Of a DNA stretch of 28,086 nt, positions 13,309-22,085 are shown in pieces. Position 1 is the first letter of the stretch. Every line of letters begins with the position of its first letter. A program made the position numbers and the translations under genes. Source of the DNA: JAGXFP01 sp046484585 (lineage in GTDB: Bacteria; Desulfobacterota; Desulfobulbia; Desulfobulbales; JAGXFP01); assembly GCA_046484585.1 (NCBI GenBank), contig JAWOIQ010000119.1:1-28086 (forward strand), given 5' to 3'. Below the pieces are notes generated by a model. The model worked only from the letters and a program-made list of their open reading frames with translations. It was not told where the DNA came from and did not search any database.

Positions 13309-16074
13309 ATGAGAAAATTCAGAATTTTAACTGGGGTTCTGCTGGCGGCCACGCTGGTACCCCTGTATGGCTGCAGTGACAGCGATGACGCAACGGTCAT
13401 CCCTGCACAACATACCGGCGCCAGCTCCGAGTATGTCGGCTCAGAGAGCTGCGCGGAATGTCATGCCGAGCGTTACGCCGACTTCGTCCAGTCCGGCCAT
13501 CCCTACAAGCTGAACAAAGTGGTCAACGATTCCGTACCCACTTATCCCTTCAGCGACATCACCGGCGCCCTGGCACGGGTTACCGACGCCGGCGGCAGCA
13601 GCCGGGTCGATCTGCTCACCGGCGATCCTCTGGACAGCAACGGTTTCGCAACCGACAACGTATTGGGTACCCCCTCCGGTTATTCCGAGGTCACCTACGT
13701 AATCGGCGGTTACGGCTGGAAGGCCCGCTGGATCGATGCCGACGGCTATATCGTTACCGGTACCGAGGTTCAGTACAACCTGGAAGACGACACCATGGGC
13801 GGCTACCATGACGGCGAGGCCAATAAGGTCTATAATTGCGGCAACTGCCATACCACGGGCTGGAAGCATTACGACGCCGATAACAACCCCAACCGTCAGG
13901 ACGACCTGATCGGTATGGACGGCACCTTTGCCGAAACGGGCATCGGCTGCGAAGCCTGCCACGGCGCCGGATCAGATCACATTGTCTCGGGGAGCAAGGG
14001 CAAAATCGTTCTTAACGCCAACGCCCGCACCACCGCCAACTTCCTGACTTCGTCCATGGGTTACGGCCGGGCCGTGGCCTGCGGCGAGTGCCACACCCGT
14101 GACGGCGAAAAGGACTACCCCAGCTACGAAAGCGCTGCCAACAAGGCAGGCTACACCGGCGACCAGGGTGGCCGGATCGCCTCCAACGGCACCACCGGCA
14201 AGCACCATCAGCAGTACGATGAACTGCTTGGCCTCGACATCGCACAGGCGGACGGCGCTCTTGTCGACGCCGATAACGGCGGCACTGCCCTCGGCAAACA
14301 TCTGATTGCCGGAGTCGGCTGTGTTACCTGCCATAATCCGCATACCACCACCAAGCATCAGGATCACGCGGACAACACCTCTTCAGCTCTCGGGGTAAGC
14401 AAGGAGTGCCTCGAATGTCACGGCGCCGATGGGAATAATCCCGTGGTAATGCCTGGCGACAGCGGCATGGCCGCCCTTGATTGCAAAGAGTGCCATATGC
14501 CCCTGCTGGTCAAGAGCGCGATCTGGACCGGCACCAACAAGGCCGGCGTGAAGGTGGGCGACATCAAGACCCATGTTTTCAAGATCGACCTGAGCAAGAC
14601 CGCGCAGCTTACCGATGACGAGAAGTTCGTCAATCCCTGGATCACCGCCGATTATGCATGCGGCTCCTGCCATGCGGTCAAGGGCTTCGGTTTCGATGTC
14701 ACAAGTTACAAGTTTCACCAGGCCGCCAAGTGGGAACCAGAAGCGGCTCCGGCCGATTTCGATGGCAGCAGCGATTACCGTGGCTCCGCAGCCTGTGCTG
14801 GCTGCCATTCGGTTCAGTACGCCGATGTCATGGACTCCGGCCATCCCTACAAGCTGAACAAGGTAGTGGGTAATGCCGTTCCCCTCTATCCCTTCAGCGA
14901 CATCACCGGCGCCCTTGATCGGGTTACCGATGCCGGCGGCAGCACCCGGGTTGACTTGCTCACTGGCGATCCTCTGCTCAGTAACGGGACGGAGACCGAT
15001 AACGAACTGGGTACCCCGGCCGATTATTCCGAGGCCACCTACGTAATCGGCGGTTACGGCTGGAAGGCCCGCTGGATCGATCTCGACGGCTATATCGTTA
15101 CCGGTACCGAGGTTCAGTACAACCTGGAAGACGACACCATGGGCGGTTACCATGACGGCGAGGCCAATAAGGTCTATAATTGCGGCAACTGCCATACCAC
15201 GGGCTGGAAGCATTACGACGCCGATAACAACCCCAACCGTCAGGATGACCTGATCGGTATGGACGGCACCTTTGCCGAGGCGGGCATCGGCTGCGAAGCT
15301 TGTCACGGCGCCGGCGGTGCCCACATTGACGCGCCCTACGCAGATAAGAAGGCGACCATCACCCGCGTGGCCAACGGCCGCACCACCGCCGATTTTACCG
15401 CTGCCGACATGGCTTACGGCCTGGCCGTGGCCTGCGGCGAGTGTCATACCCGTGACGGCGAGAAGGACTATCCCGGCTACGAAAGCAAAGCCAACGTCGC
15501 CGGCTACACCGGTCATGGCGGCCGGATCGACTCCAACGGCACCATCGGCAAGCATCATCAGCAGTACGATGAACTGCTCGGTCTTGACATCGCACAAGCC
15601 GACGGCTCTCTCGTCGACGCTGCAAACGGCGGCAAGGCTCTCGGCAAGCACCTGAATTTCGGGGTAACCTGTAATTCCTGCCATAACCCGCATACCACCA
15701 CCAAGTATCAGGACCATGCGGATAACACTTCAGATCCAGGAGTCAGCAAGGCTTGCGCCGAGTGCCATGTTTCCGTCGGCTTTGTCGCTACAACTACTGG
15801 AGATCACAGCACTATCGACTGTGTAGATTGCCATATGCCGCAACTGGTCAAGAGCGCGATCTGGACCGCGGACAATGCTGCCGGCAAGAAACAAGGCGAC
15901 ATCAGGAGCCATATCTTCAAGATCGACCTGAGCAATGACTCGCAGCTTACCGACGACAGCAAGTTCGTCAATCCCTGGATTACCGCCGATTATGCCTGCG
16001 GTAAATGCCATGCTGTACCGGCGGACAAGGTCACAAGCCTCAACAATAATTACGGAGGCAAGATGCACAAGTAA
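13309..16074 (+). CDS. 16-haem c-type cytochrome lipoprotein (two tandem octahaem modules)
   Basis: Predicted electron-transfer protein of the cell envelope. The 921-residue precursor has a lipoprotein signal with lipobox LYGC (Cys22). I count 16 CxxCH motifs, eight per half. In order they are CAECH, CGNCH, CEACH, CGECH, CVTCH, CLECH, CKECH, CGSCH, and then CAGCH, CGNCH, CEACH, CGECH, CNSCH, CAECH, CVDCH, CGKCH. The first haem Cys is residue 48 and its counterpart is residue 496, so the repeat period is 448 residues. Each half also has the non-haem block YVIGGYGWKARWID and KHHQQYDELLGLDIAQADG. About 250 bp of the halves (13692-13938 and 15036-15282) are nearly identical in DNA, including silent sites. 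A strong AAGGAGGAAGG site precedes the ATG. It follows the kinase-regulator pair and is monocistronic, ending in a terminator. Inner versus outer membrane location is not decided. Confidence 0.95.
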   Translation: MRKFRILTGVLLAATLVPLYGCSDSDDATVIPAQHTGASSEYVGSESCAECHAERYADFVQSGHPYKLNKVVNDSVPTYPFSDITGALARVTDAGGSSRVDLLTGDPLDSNGFATDNVLGTPSGYSEVTYVIGGYGWKARWIDADGYIVTGTEVQYNLEDDTMGGYHDGEANKVYNCGNCHTTGWKHYDADNNPNRQDDLIGMDGTFAETGIGCEACHGAGSDHIVSGSKGKIVLNANARTTANFLTSSMGYGRAVACGECHTRDGEKDYPSYESAANKAGYTGDQGGRIASNGTTGKHHQQYDELLGLDIAQADGALVDADNGGTALGKHLIAGVGCVTCHNPHTTTKHQDHADNTSSALGVSKECLECHGADGNNPVVMPGDSGMAALDCKECHMPLLVKSAIWTGTNKAGVKVGDIKTHVFKIDLSKTAQLTDDEKFVNPWITADYACGSCHAVKGFGFDVTSYKFHQAAKWEPEAAPADFDGSSDYRGSAACAGCHSVQYADVMDSGHPYKLNKVVGNAVPLYPFSDITGALDRVTDAGGSTRVDLLTGDPLLSNGTETDNELGTPADYSEATYVIGGYGWKARWIDLDGYIVTGTEVQYNLEDDTMGGYHDGEANKVYNCGNCHTTGWKHYDADNNPNRQDDLIGMDGTFAEAGIGCEACHGAGGAHIDAPYADKKATITRVANGRTTADFTAADMAYGLAVACGECHTRDGEKDYPGYESKANVAGYTGHGGRIDSNGTIGKHHQQYDELLGLDIAQADGSLVDAANGGKALGKHLNFGVTCNSCHNPHTTTKYQDHADNTSDPGVSKACAECHVSVGFVATTTGDHSTIDCVDCHMPQLVKSAIWTADNAAGKKQGDIRSHIFKIDLSNDSQLTDDSKFVNPWITADYACGKCHAVPADKVTSLNNNYGGKMHK

Positions 16075-16106
16075 TAACCGCCCACTACTAGCGGTGTAAC
16101 ACCCAG

Positions 16107-16140
16107 AGGCTGGCCTTTCTTCGGAAGGGCCGGCCTTTTT
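16107..16140 (+). terminator. Rho-independent terminator after the 16-haem cytochrome
   Basis: A 13-bp stem with two G-T wobbles (16107-16119 with 16124-16136), a TTCG tetraloop and a following T run (16136-16140), 33 bp past the stop. Textbook form. Confidence 0.92.
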
Positions 16141-16267
16141 AATGTAAGATGTCAGCGATAAGGGACGGATCAAGGTGATCTGTCACGGCCGGCCCACAAC
16201 CGTGGGTTCCGCTTACCATCACTCTTGTTTTTTACAAGGACAAAACCAGGATTAGGGAGACACACCA

Positions 16268-17035
16268 ATGAATAACGCTGAATTGAGCAGCTCGTCTGCT
16301 CGTACGAAACTTATACCCTGTAGTTGCAAGCACATTTTCACCACCTCGATTATCGGTTTGGCGCTGGCAGGGGTCATGCTGATCGGCGGCTGCGCCGAAG
16401 GGGGCCGGCAAGAGGCGCCGGCGGAGATTAAACCGCAAAGCGCCGCCCAGAAAGCGAGCTACGGGATCGGGGTCGATATCGGCCGTGACCTCGCGAACCA
16501 GGAGCTTTACCTGGAAAAGGACATGCTGATCCGGGGGGTCAGGGACGGCCTGGCCGGCGGTGAACTGGCCCTTACGGCCGAGGAGCTCGACCGCGCCAGA
16601 CAGGAGTTTGTCGACAAGAGGAAGGCAGTTCTTGAGAAGGAGGCTGCCGACAACCTGGCGGCGGCCGAGAGCTTCCTGGCCGAAAACGCCGAAAGGGAGG
16701 ATGTGATAACCTTGCCGAGCGGCCTCCAGTACCGGATCATCCGGCCCGGCGACGGCTCCCGGCCGAGCGTTGACGACAATGTCAAGGTCCACTTCCGCGG
16801 CTCTTTCATTGACGGCTCCGAGTTTGACAACACCTATGAGGATGGGAGCCCGGCGGTTTTTCCGGTCAAAACCGTGATCCCCGCCTGGGTTGAAGCCCTG
16901 CCAATGATGCGGGAGGGCGCGAAATGGGAGCTTTTTGTCCCGGCGGAGCTGGCCTACGGCCCCCGCGGGGCGGGCAGCAAGATCGGCCCCAACCAGGCGC
17001 TGATCTTCGAGCTCGAGCTTCTGCAAATCCATTAG
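16268..17035 (+). CDS. FKBP-type peptidyl-prolyl isomerase lipoprotein (FkpA/Mip-like)
   Basis: Envelope folding catalyst. The 255-residue precursor has an unusually long N-region before the hydrophobic segment (IIGLALAGVMLIGGC), with likely lipobox Cys42. A helical FKBP N-terminal dimerisation domain (about 57-140, SYGIGVDIGRDLANQ...) is followed by the FKBP catalytic domain (about 150-255). Typical motifs there are VKVHFRGSFIDGSEFDNTY, PAWVEALPMMREGAKWELFVPAELAYGPRG and IFELELLQI. The start at 16268 has AGGGAG about 8 nt upstream. It lies after the cytochrome terminator, so it has its own promoter. A role in maturation of nearby exported proteins is plausible but not shown. Confidence 0.93.
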   Translation: MNNAELSSSSARTKLIPCSCKHIFTTSIIGLALAGVMLIGGCAEGGRQEAPAEIKPQSAAQKASYGIGVDIGRDLANQELYLEKDMLIRGVRDGLAGGELALTAEELDRARQEFVDKRKAVLEKEAADNLAAAESFLAENAEREDVITLPSGLQYRIIRPGDGSRPSVDDNVKVHFRGSFIDGSEFDNTYEDGSPAVFPVKTVIPAWVEALPMMREGAKWELFVPAELAYGPRGAGSKIGPNQALIFELELLQIH

Positions 17036-17226
17036 CGGTTATTGTCAAGACAGGGTAAGGCGCATTATGGTAAGCGATCACAGGGCGCCGAATTTGCTGT
17101 GTTATCGGCTTGCTCATATACACCAGTAAACATCGCAGGTCGATGTCTTGCATCTCCGGCACCCTGCAATCGCTTACGGACTGGGAGATAGGACATTCCT
17201 GTGCGGCTTATCCCGTGACCGATTAT

Positions 17227-17271
17227 GCATTAAGCCGGTGAGCCGGGACAACAGGCTCACCGGCTTAATGC
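17227..17271. terminator. 18-bp perfect inverted repeat between convergent genes
   Basis: The arm GCATTAAGCCGGTGAGCC (17227-17244) and its exact complement (17254-17271) flank a 9-nt loop, midway between the convergent isomerase and kinase genes. There is no T run on either strand. Its position favours a bidirectional transcript-end structure; an operator or repeat element is an alternative. Confidence 0.55.
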
Positions 17272-17318
17272 CGTCAGGAATCCATAGTCGAATACATTTG
17301 GCAGCCGTACCCGATTTC

Positions 17319-18737
17319 TCAGCCCGGCACCGGTCCAAGTGGAAAGGTCAGGGTGACCACCGCCCCGGTTCCTTCGGAACGGGAGGCCACCTCGATGGAG
17401 CCGCCGTGCAGTTCCATGATCCCGTAACAGATAGCAAGACCGAGGCCGGTACCCTGGCCGATCGCCTTGGTGGTGAAAAACGGCTCCAGCGCCAGCGCCT
17501 TTTTATCCGGGGGAAATCCGGCCCCGTAATCGGCGACCTGCACCAGCAGCTGCTTTTCCTCCCGCCGGCTCGATACCTCGATGACGCCGCCTTCCGGCAT
17601 GGCGTCCATGGCGTTCAGAAACAGATTAAGGAAAAGTTCTTCGAGTTTCAGCGGAATACCGTTCACCGGCGGCATCGCTTCAAGGCGGCACTGTAAATGT
17701 TGGTTGTTGGCGCGATGGGCTGCCAGCTGCCAGGCATGGTTGACTGCCTGGGCAAGATTCACCGGCACGAGTTCAGCGCTTCTCTCCCGGCCTCCGGCAA
17801 AGACCAGCAGCTCCTGGGCGATGCGGGCCGATTTTTCGACGTTTCTCTCGATAGCATGGAGCCGGCCGATCACTTTTTCGGGAAGGCCGGCCACCGCCGG
17901 ATCCCTGTGGAGTAATTCCAGCTGAAGGGAGACGTTGGCCAAGGGGTTGTTGATTTCATGGGCAACTCCGGCTGCCAGCCGCCCCACCGCGCTGAGTTTT
18001 TCGGAGCGGGCCGCCAGTTGCAGGCGTTCGGCGATCTTGGCTTCCCGCTCATCCAGAAATAGATCCAGGCCATACATGATAAAGTGCAGCACCATAAAGG
18101 CGGCAAGCCCGCGCCACATCTCCACCGGCAGCAGGATTACGGTTCCGGAACTGACCAGGCCGGTCCAGACCCCGTAGACGACAAAGGCGATCCCAGCACC
18201 GGCGAAGTTGCCGGCCCCCCGCGCGCTTAGGCCGCGAAGTTGACGGGCGTAAAGAAGAAAACCGGCTCCGGTTATAAAGGCGGCGGGAAAGGCGAGCAGC
18301 AGCCGCAGGTTGTTTTCAATGATATCGACAAAGGCGGTCGTATCGGAGTGGCGGCGAAACAGGAGCAGAAGCCCGAAAAGTTCAACCTGGATCAGCAGGA
18401 AAATTTTCAGCCATATTCTTTTTTGCCGGGACAGGATCCAGTGCAGGGTGACCCCGAAAAAAAACAGGAAGAGAAAGGATATGAACGCCAGCAACAGACT
18501 GAAATAGCGGAGGCGCGCGGCCGCCGTTTCGCTCATCGGCAGGGCGAGATGACGGAACAGCTCCAGCCATTCATGGAAGGCATGGGAGAAGGCGAAGAGG
18601 GCCAGCAGCCAGAACATTCCGGAGATTTTCAGTTTGACAAAGGTCTTGCGCCGCGAGGTGATGGCGATGCCGATGGCAAAAAAGGCCGCACCGTAAAAAA
18701 GGTAGATCAGATAAATCTGCAAGGGGTCAAGCTTCAT
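17319..18737 (-). CDS. Orphan membrane histidine kinase, paralogue of the 10701 kinase
   Basis: 472-residue sensor kinase with the same layout as the kinase at 10701-12107. Multi-TM N-terminal sensor (about 1-235) shares YLFYGxAFFxIGxAI near the start, LALFAFSHAFHEWLELF in the second segment, and LLYARQLRGLSxRGAxN. It is followed by GRLAAGVAHEINNPL (H-box), LFLNAMDAM (N-box), DYGAGFPP and FFTTKAIGQGTGLGLAI (G-boxes). The ATG at 18737 is chosen over the adjacent TTG at 18740 because GGAG lies 5 nt upstream. No response regulator adjoins it. Given the common ancestry it might share the regulator at 12104, but this is inference. Confidence 0.92.
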   Translation of the reverse strand: MKLDPLQIYLIYLFYGAAFFAIGIAITSRRKTFVKLKISGMFWLLALFAFSHAFHEWLELFRHLALPMSETAAARLRYFSLLLAFISFLFLFFFGVTLHWILSRQKRIWLKIFLLIQVELFGLLLLFRRHSDTTAFVDIIENNLRLLLAFPAAFITGAGFLLYARQLRGLSARGAGNFAGAGIAFVVYGVWTGLVSSGTVILLPVEMWRGLAAFMVLHFIMYGLDLFLDEREAKIAERLQLAARSEKLSAVGRLAAGVAHEINNPLANVSLQLELLHRDPAVAGLPEKVIGRLHAIERNVEKSARIAQELLVFAGGRERSAELVPVNLAQAVNHAWQLAAHRANNQHLQCRLEAMPPVNGIPLKLEELFLNLFLNAMDAMPEGGVIEVSSRREEKQLLVQVADYGAGFPPDKKALALEPFFTTKAIGQGTGLGLAICYGIMELHGGSIEVASRSEGTGAVVTLTFPLGPVPG

Positions 18738-18972
18738 CAAGTCTCCAGCGCTTCCGACGCGGTCCTTTTACGCTGTCTGGCGCAACTCGGCATCGTTAGT
18801 GTGGCCGCTACCGGCCTCGATCGAACTTACGGAGAAAAGATGGCGCTGTCAATAGAGCTTTTTGCAATTGGAGATGGAGGGGAAGCATTACTGTCGTCGC
18901 CGAGCTAAGGATCGTCCTGTTTGAACCGTTTGCCTAAGCGGGCAAATTGGATTCGGCCGTTTTGAAAATCTT

Positions 18973-19641
18973 CTATCGGCGCCGCCGCTTGAAGAGCCGT
19001 GGATTATTCTTAATGAATGAATGGATCCACCGTTCGAGAAATGACGTGTTCCTGGCGGTTTTAACGTAGCCGTAGCCAAGGATCGAGATTAGCAGGGCTC
19101 CCAGGGTATCGACAATCAGATCAAGCATTGTGTCGGTCAAACCGGAAGGATCATCAAACATCCCCTTTTGCATGTTCATGCCGAACATACTGTCCATGGT
19201 GAACTCGAATATCTCCCAGAGAACGCCGATTCCGATTGCAAACAGGAAAGCGAAAAAGGCGACAAAACCAGGTTTCATATGTACGCCGATCTCTTCTGTT
19301 TCGTTTAAGACATGCACCAGTAGAAAGCCGATAATCCCCAGGGAAAACCCGGAGCCGGAGTGAAGAGCTATGTCCCACCACCAGAAGCGGGAGTAGTACT
19401 CATGAACCTCGCCAAGGAACAGGGAGGCGAAGACGAAGGCAATTCCAAGAAGGACAAACTCGGGAGGAATGAAGACGCCGAAGAATTTTGCCAGAAAGAA
19501 AGGGACCATGGTTATCACAATGATCCCGACGGTCAGCACGGCTGTAAGCCACTGCTCTTCCCAGACGGCAACTATAACCTCAATAACCAGGATTGCCTGG
19601 AGAACAAAGGTCAATCGGCGGTGTATCAGTTGTGGCTGCAT
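18973..19641 (-). CDS. YjdF/DUF2238-like integral membrane protein
   Basis: Function unknown. The 222-residue protein has about six membrane segments and a charged, basic C-terminus (FKRRRR). Family-like features are the segment VLWEIFEFTMDSMFG followed by LTDTMLDLIVDTLGALLIS, typical of YjdF-like proteins with conserved acidic residues in membrane helices, and WWWDIALHSGSGFSLG earlier. The start at 19641 has TTGGAG 5 nt upstream. The kinase gene lies 235 bp downstream on the same strand with no terminator seen between them, so cotranscription is possible. Confidence 0.8.
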   Translation of the reverse strand: MQPQLIHRRLTFVLQAILVIEVIVAVWEEQWLTAVLTVGIIVITMVPFFLAKFFGVFIPPEFVLLGIAFVFASLFLGEVHEYYSRFWWWDIALHSGSGFSLGIIGFLLVHVLNETEEIGVHMKPGFVAFFAFLFAIGIGVLWEIFEFTMDSMFGMNMQKGMFDDPSGLTDTMLDLIVDTLGALLISILGYGYVKTARNTSFLERWIHSFIKNNPRLFKRRRR

Positions 19642-19752
19642 TCGGTCTCCAAGGATTATCGGCCCGCATGAATTTAATTTTTAAGTATATACGGAATTTT
19701 CTATAGATCCGCAAGTTTGATTGGCAAGAAGGCGGGGGGATGATTGACAAGT

Positions 19753-19899
19753 TCGCAAAAAGTCCAAAATGTGATGGCTAAGCATAAATCGTCAGATCCA
19801 AGGCGCGCCAATTTCGCGGAATGAAGCGTAATTCAGTACGCTGCAATGACGAGACAATTTACGGCAACGCAGGAGCCGGCGACTTTCTGCGACGCCATC
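19753..19899 (+). mobile_element. TCGCAAAAAGTC-ended element, shorter copy, inside a larger inverted-end structure
   Basis: TCGCAAAAAGTC (19753-19764) and CGACTTTCTGCGACGCCATC (19880-19899) bound 147 bp that match the 10381-10651 element without its nested insert. The shared blocks include GGCTAAGCAT, CAGATCCAAGGCGCGC and TTCAGTACGCTGCAATGACG. A further end-like sequence, GATTTTTTGCGAACTCATCA (20060-20079), is complementary at 17 of 20 positions to the left flank TGACAAGTTCGCAAAAAGTC (19745-19764). The unit may therefore be compound and extend to about 20079. It lies upstream of the Mla operon. Confidence 0.75.
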
Positions 19900-19931
19900 A
19901 TGATTGATGTAACTTCGGTTGCCAAGCAGGC

Positions 19932-20001
19932 TGGATCAGTTTGATCCAAAGGGATACATGAATCTTCTACCTTGAGTTATCACGCTTTTCCGGCATAGAA
20001 T
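19932..20001 (+). promoter_or_regulatory. Candidate Mla operon promoter with palindromic site
   Basis: A perfect palindrome TGGATCA-GTT-TGATCCA (19932-19948) lies 23 bp before TTGAGT (19972-19977). TAGAAT (19996-20001) follows after an 18-bp spacer. The resulting leader would be about 185 nt. The palindrome is a plausible operator for an unknown regulator. Confidence 0.4.
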
Positions 20002-20110
20002 ATATAAAAACCGTGGTCGATAAACCCTGTGAGTATCCATATCGGACTTTGCTTTGCGTGATTTTTTGCGAACTCATCAACATTAAGGGGGAAATGCCGT
20101 AATTGGCTCC

Positions 20111-20185
20111 ATGAAAAATATTAAATTGATTTTATCATTGCCGCCCTCTTTTTGCTTCCTGTCCGGACTTGGATTATCCAGGTGA
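20111..20185 (+). CDS. Possible 24-residue leader peptide before mlaE
   Basis: A short frame encodes MKNIKLILSLPPSFCFLSGLGLSR. It is basic then hydrophobic, like a truncated signal peptide. Its TGA overlaps the AGGTGA ribosome site of mlaE and lies 6 nt before that ATG, which would allow translational coupling. It has no good ribosome site of its own, so it may be chance or a remnant of an exported protein. Confidence 0.25.
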   Translation: MKNIKLILSLPPSFCFLSGLGLSR

Positions 20186-20191
20186 CAATCC

Positions 20192-21331
20192 ATGACCACT
20201 GATATTGGTGAAAAGCAATGGCATATTGAAACAAATACAACTGGCAAGGAGAGCCTGGAAATTTCGTTTAGCGGGCGCTGGTGTCTGGATCAGGACCTGC
20301 CCTCGGTTGAAATTCTCAGGCCCGAATTAAGCGGCAGCTTAAAGCGCCTGACCTTCAGGACCGACCTTGCCGACTGGGACACGGGCTTCCCGGCTTTTCT
20401 CTTCAACCTGATCAGGTTAGGCGCCGACCAGGGCATCAAGGTCGAACAGGATGGCCTGCCGGAGGGGGTCCGCCATCTGCTGGCTCTGGCCTCCGCCGGT
20501 TCTGAGCAGAAAACCATCAGGCATGCCGGCAGCCGGGAGAGTCTGCTGGCGCGAACCGGTGCGGCTACGAGGCGTTTCTTTAGCGGCGGCCCGGAAATGC
20601 TGAGTTTTCTGGGAGAAATTATTTTGGGGCTCGGCCGGCTGCTGTCGGGCCGGGCCCAGTTCCGCTGGCGGGACTTGTGGTTGGAGATCGAGGTGGTCGG
20701 TCCCCGGGCGCTGCTAATCGTCTCGGTGATCAGTTTCCTGGTGGGTCTGATCCTCGCCTATCTGGGCGCCGACCAGCTGCGCCTGTTCGGGGCGCAGATC
20801 TTTATCGCCGATCTGGTCGCCATCGGCATGGTCCGGGAAATCGGGGCCTTGATGACCGGCGTGATTATCGCCGGCAGATCCGGTTCGGCCTTCGCGGCCC
20901 AGCTCGGTACCATGCAGGTCAACGAAGAGATCGACGCCCTCAGAACCCTCGGTATTTCACCGATTGAGTTCCTGGTCCTGCCGCGGGTCCTGGCACTTAT
21001 TCTGATGATGCCGCTTTTGACACTTTACTCGGCTTTTATCGGCATGCTGGCCGGGCTCCTGATTTCCATCACCATTTTCGATATCGGTATCTTTGAATAC
21101 TATAACCAAACGGTGCGCATCCTGGAGCTGAAATATTTCATGGTGGGGCTGATCAAAGGCGGGGTCTACGGGTCCCTGATCGCCTTCGCCGGCTGTCTGC
21201 GCGGCATGCAGTGCGGCAGAAGCGCCGTGGCGGTGGGCGAAGCTGCAACCTCGGCGGTGGTGACCAGTATTCTCCTGATCACCATCTCGGCCTCGATGTT
21301 GACAATTATCTTTTACCAGTTGGGGATCTGA
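20192..21331 (+). CDS. mlaE: Mla-type permease, STAS-MlaE fusion
   Basis: Inner-membrane permease subunit of an MCE/Mla phospholipid transporter. The 379-residue protein starts with a STAS-like domain (about 15-110), which corresponds to the separate MlaB subunit in E. coli. The MlaE domain (about 130-379) follows, with the family segments ISFLVGLILAYLGADQLRLFGA, MVREIGALMTGVIIAGRSGSAFAAQLGTM, NEEIDALRTLGISPIEFLVLPR and the final TSAVVTSILLITI. AGGTGA lies 6 nt before the ATG. It is the first gene of mlaE-mlaF-mlaD-lipoprotein, with only 4 bp to mlaF. No MlaC-like periplasmic shuttle gene is in the cluster. Confidence 0.95.
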   Translation: MTTDIGEKQWHIETNTTGKESLEISFSGRWCLDQDLPSVEILRPELSGSLKRLTFRTDLADWDTGFPAFLFNLIRLGADQGIKVEQDGLPEGVRHLLALASAGSEQKTIRHAGSRESLLARTGAATRRFFSGGPEMLSFLGEIILGLGRLLSGRAQFRWRDLWLEIEVVGPRALLIVSVISFLVGLILAYLGADQLRLFGAQIFIADLVAIGMVREIGALMTGVIIAGRSGSAFAAQLGTMQVNEEIDALRTLGISPIEFLVLPRVLALILMMPLLTLYSAFIGMLAGLLISITIFDIGIFEYYNQTVRILELKYFMVGLIKGGVYGSLIAFAGCLRGMQCGRSAVAVGEAATSAVVTSILLITISASMLTIIFYQLGI

Positions 21332-21335
21332 ACCG

Positions 21336-22085
21336 ATGGAAAGCACCGCCCACATCGAAGTACGCGACCTGACCGTGGCCCATGGCGACTTCGTTATTCA
21401 GCGCGATCTCAATTTCACGGTCAATAAGGGAGATATCTTTATCATCATGGGCGGCAGCGGCAGCGGCAAATCGACTCTGATGCGGTCCCTGATCGGCTTG
21501 CAGCGTCCCGACGCCGGCACGGTCTACTATGGCGGCGAGGACTTCTGGAATGTCGAACCCGCCGAGCGGGAACGGCTCAAACGCAGGCTCGGCATCATGT
21601 TCCAGGGGGGCGCCCTGTGGAGTTCCCTGACTCTGGCGGAAAATGTGGGCCTGCCCTTAAGCGAATACACCGGGATGGCGCCGCATCTGATCGACGAGAT
21701 CGTCTCCTTTAAACTCGCCCTGGTAGGCCTGGAAGGCTTCGATGATTTTTATCCGGCCGAATTGAGCGGCGGCATGAAAAAACGGGCCGGCCTGGCCCGG
21801 GCCATGGCTCTTGACCCGGAGATCCTGATCATCGACGAACCCTCTTCCGGCCTTGATCCCCTTAATGCCCGCCGGCTCGACGATCTCATCCTGGAGCTGC
21901 GGGACAGTCTCGGCACTACCATTGTTCTGATAACCCATGAACTGGCCAGCATCCTCGGGATCGGCAACAATTCGGTTTTTCTGGACGCCGAAGCCCATAC
22001 CATGATCGCCACCGGTAATCCCAAGGCAGCGGTCCATTCCGGCGACCCCATGGTTCGCCGTTTTCTCACCAGGGGGGAAAAATGA
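21336..22085 (+). CDS. mlaF: Mla-type ABC transporter ATPase
   Basis: ATP-hydrolysing subunit that powers lipid movement through the MlaE permease. It has 249 residues with Walker A GGSGSGKST (about 44-52), a Q-loop in IMFQGGALWSSLT, signature LSGGMKKR, Walker B ILIIDEPSSGLDP, and the H-loop LITHE. The MFQGGALW stretch is characteristic of Mla/Mkl-type ATPases. It starts 4 bp after mlaE, and its TGA overlaps the mlaD ATG (22082-22085), so these genes are translationally coupled. Confidence 0.96.
   Translation: MESTAHIEVRDLTVAHGDFVIQRDLNFTVNKGDIFIIMGGSGSGKSTLMRSLIGLQRPDAGTVYYGGEDFWNVEPAERERLKRRLGIMFQGGALWSSLTLAENVGLPLSEYTGMAPHLIDEIVSFKLALVGLEGFDDFYPAELSGGMKKRAGLARAMALDPEILIIDEPSSGLDPLNARRLDDLILELRDSLGTTIVLITHELASILGIGNNSVFLDAEAHTMIATGNPKAAVHSGDPMVRRFLTRGEK

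Noticed and set aside
14383..15717. 444-residue minus-strand reading frame rich in Val, Gly and Ala
   Set aside because: It is the complement of the 16-haem cytochrome; its length is a by-product of codon bias and the internal repeat.
16232..17032. 266-residue minus-strand reading frame
   Set aside because: Antisense to the FKBP-type isomerase, which has a signal peptide, ribosome site and full domain.
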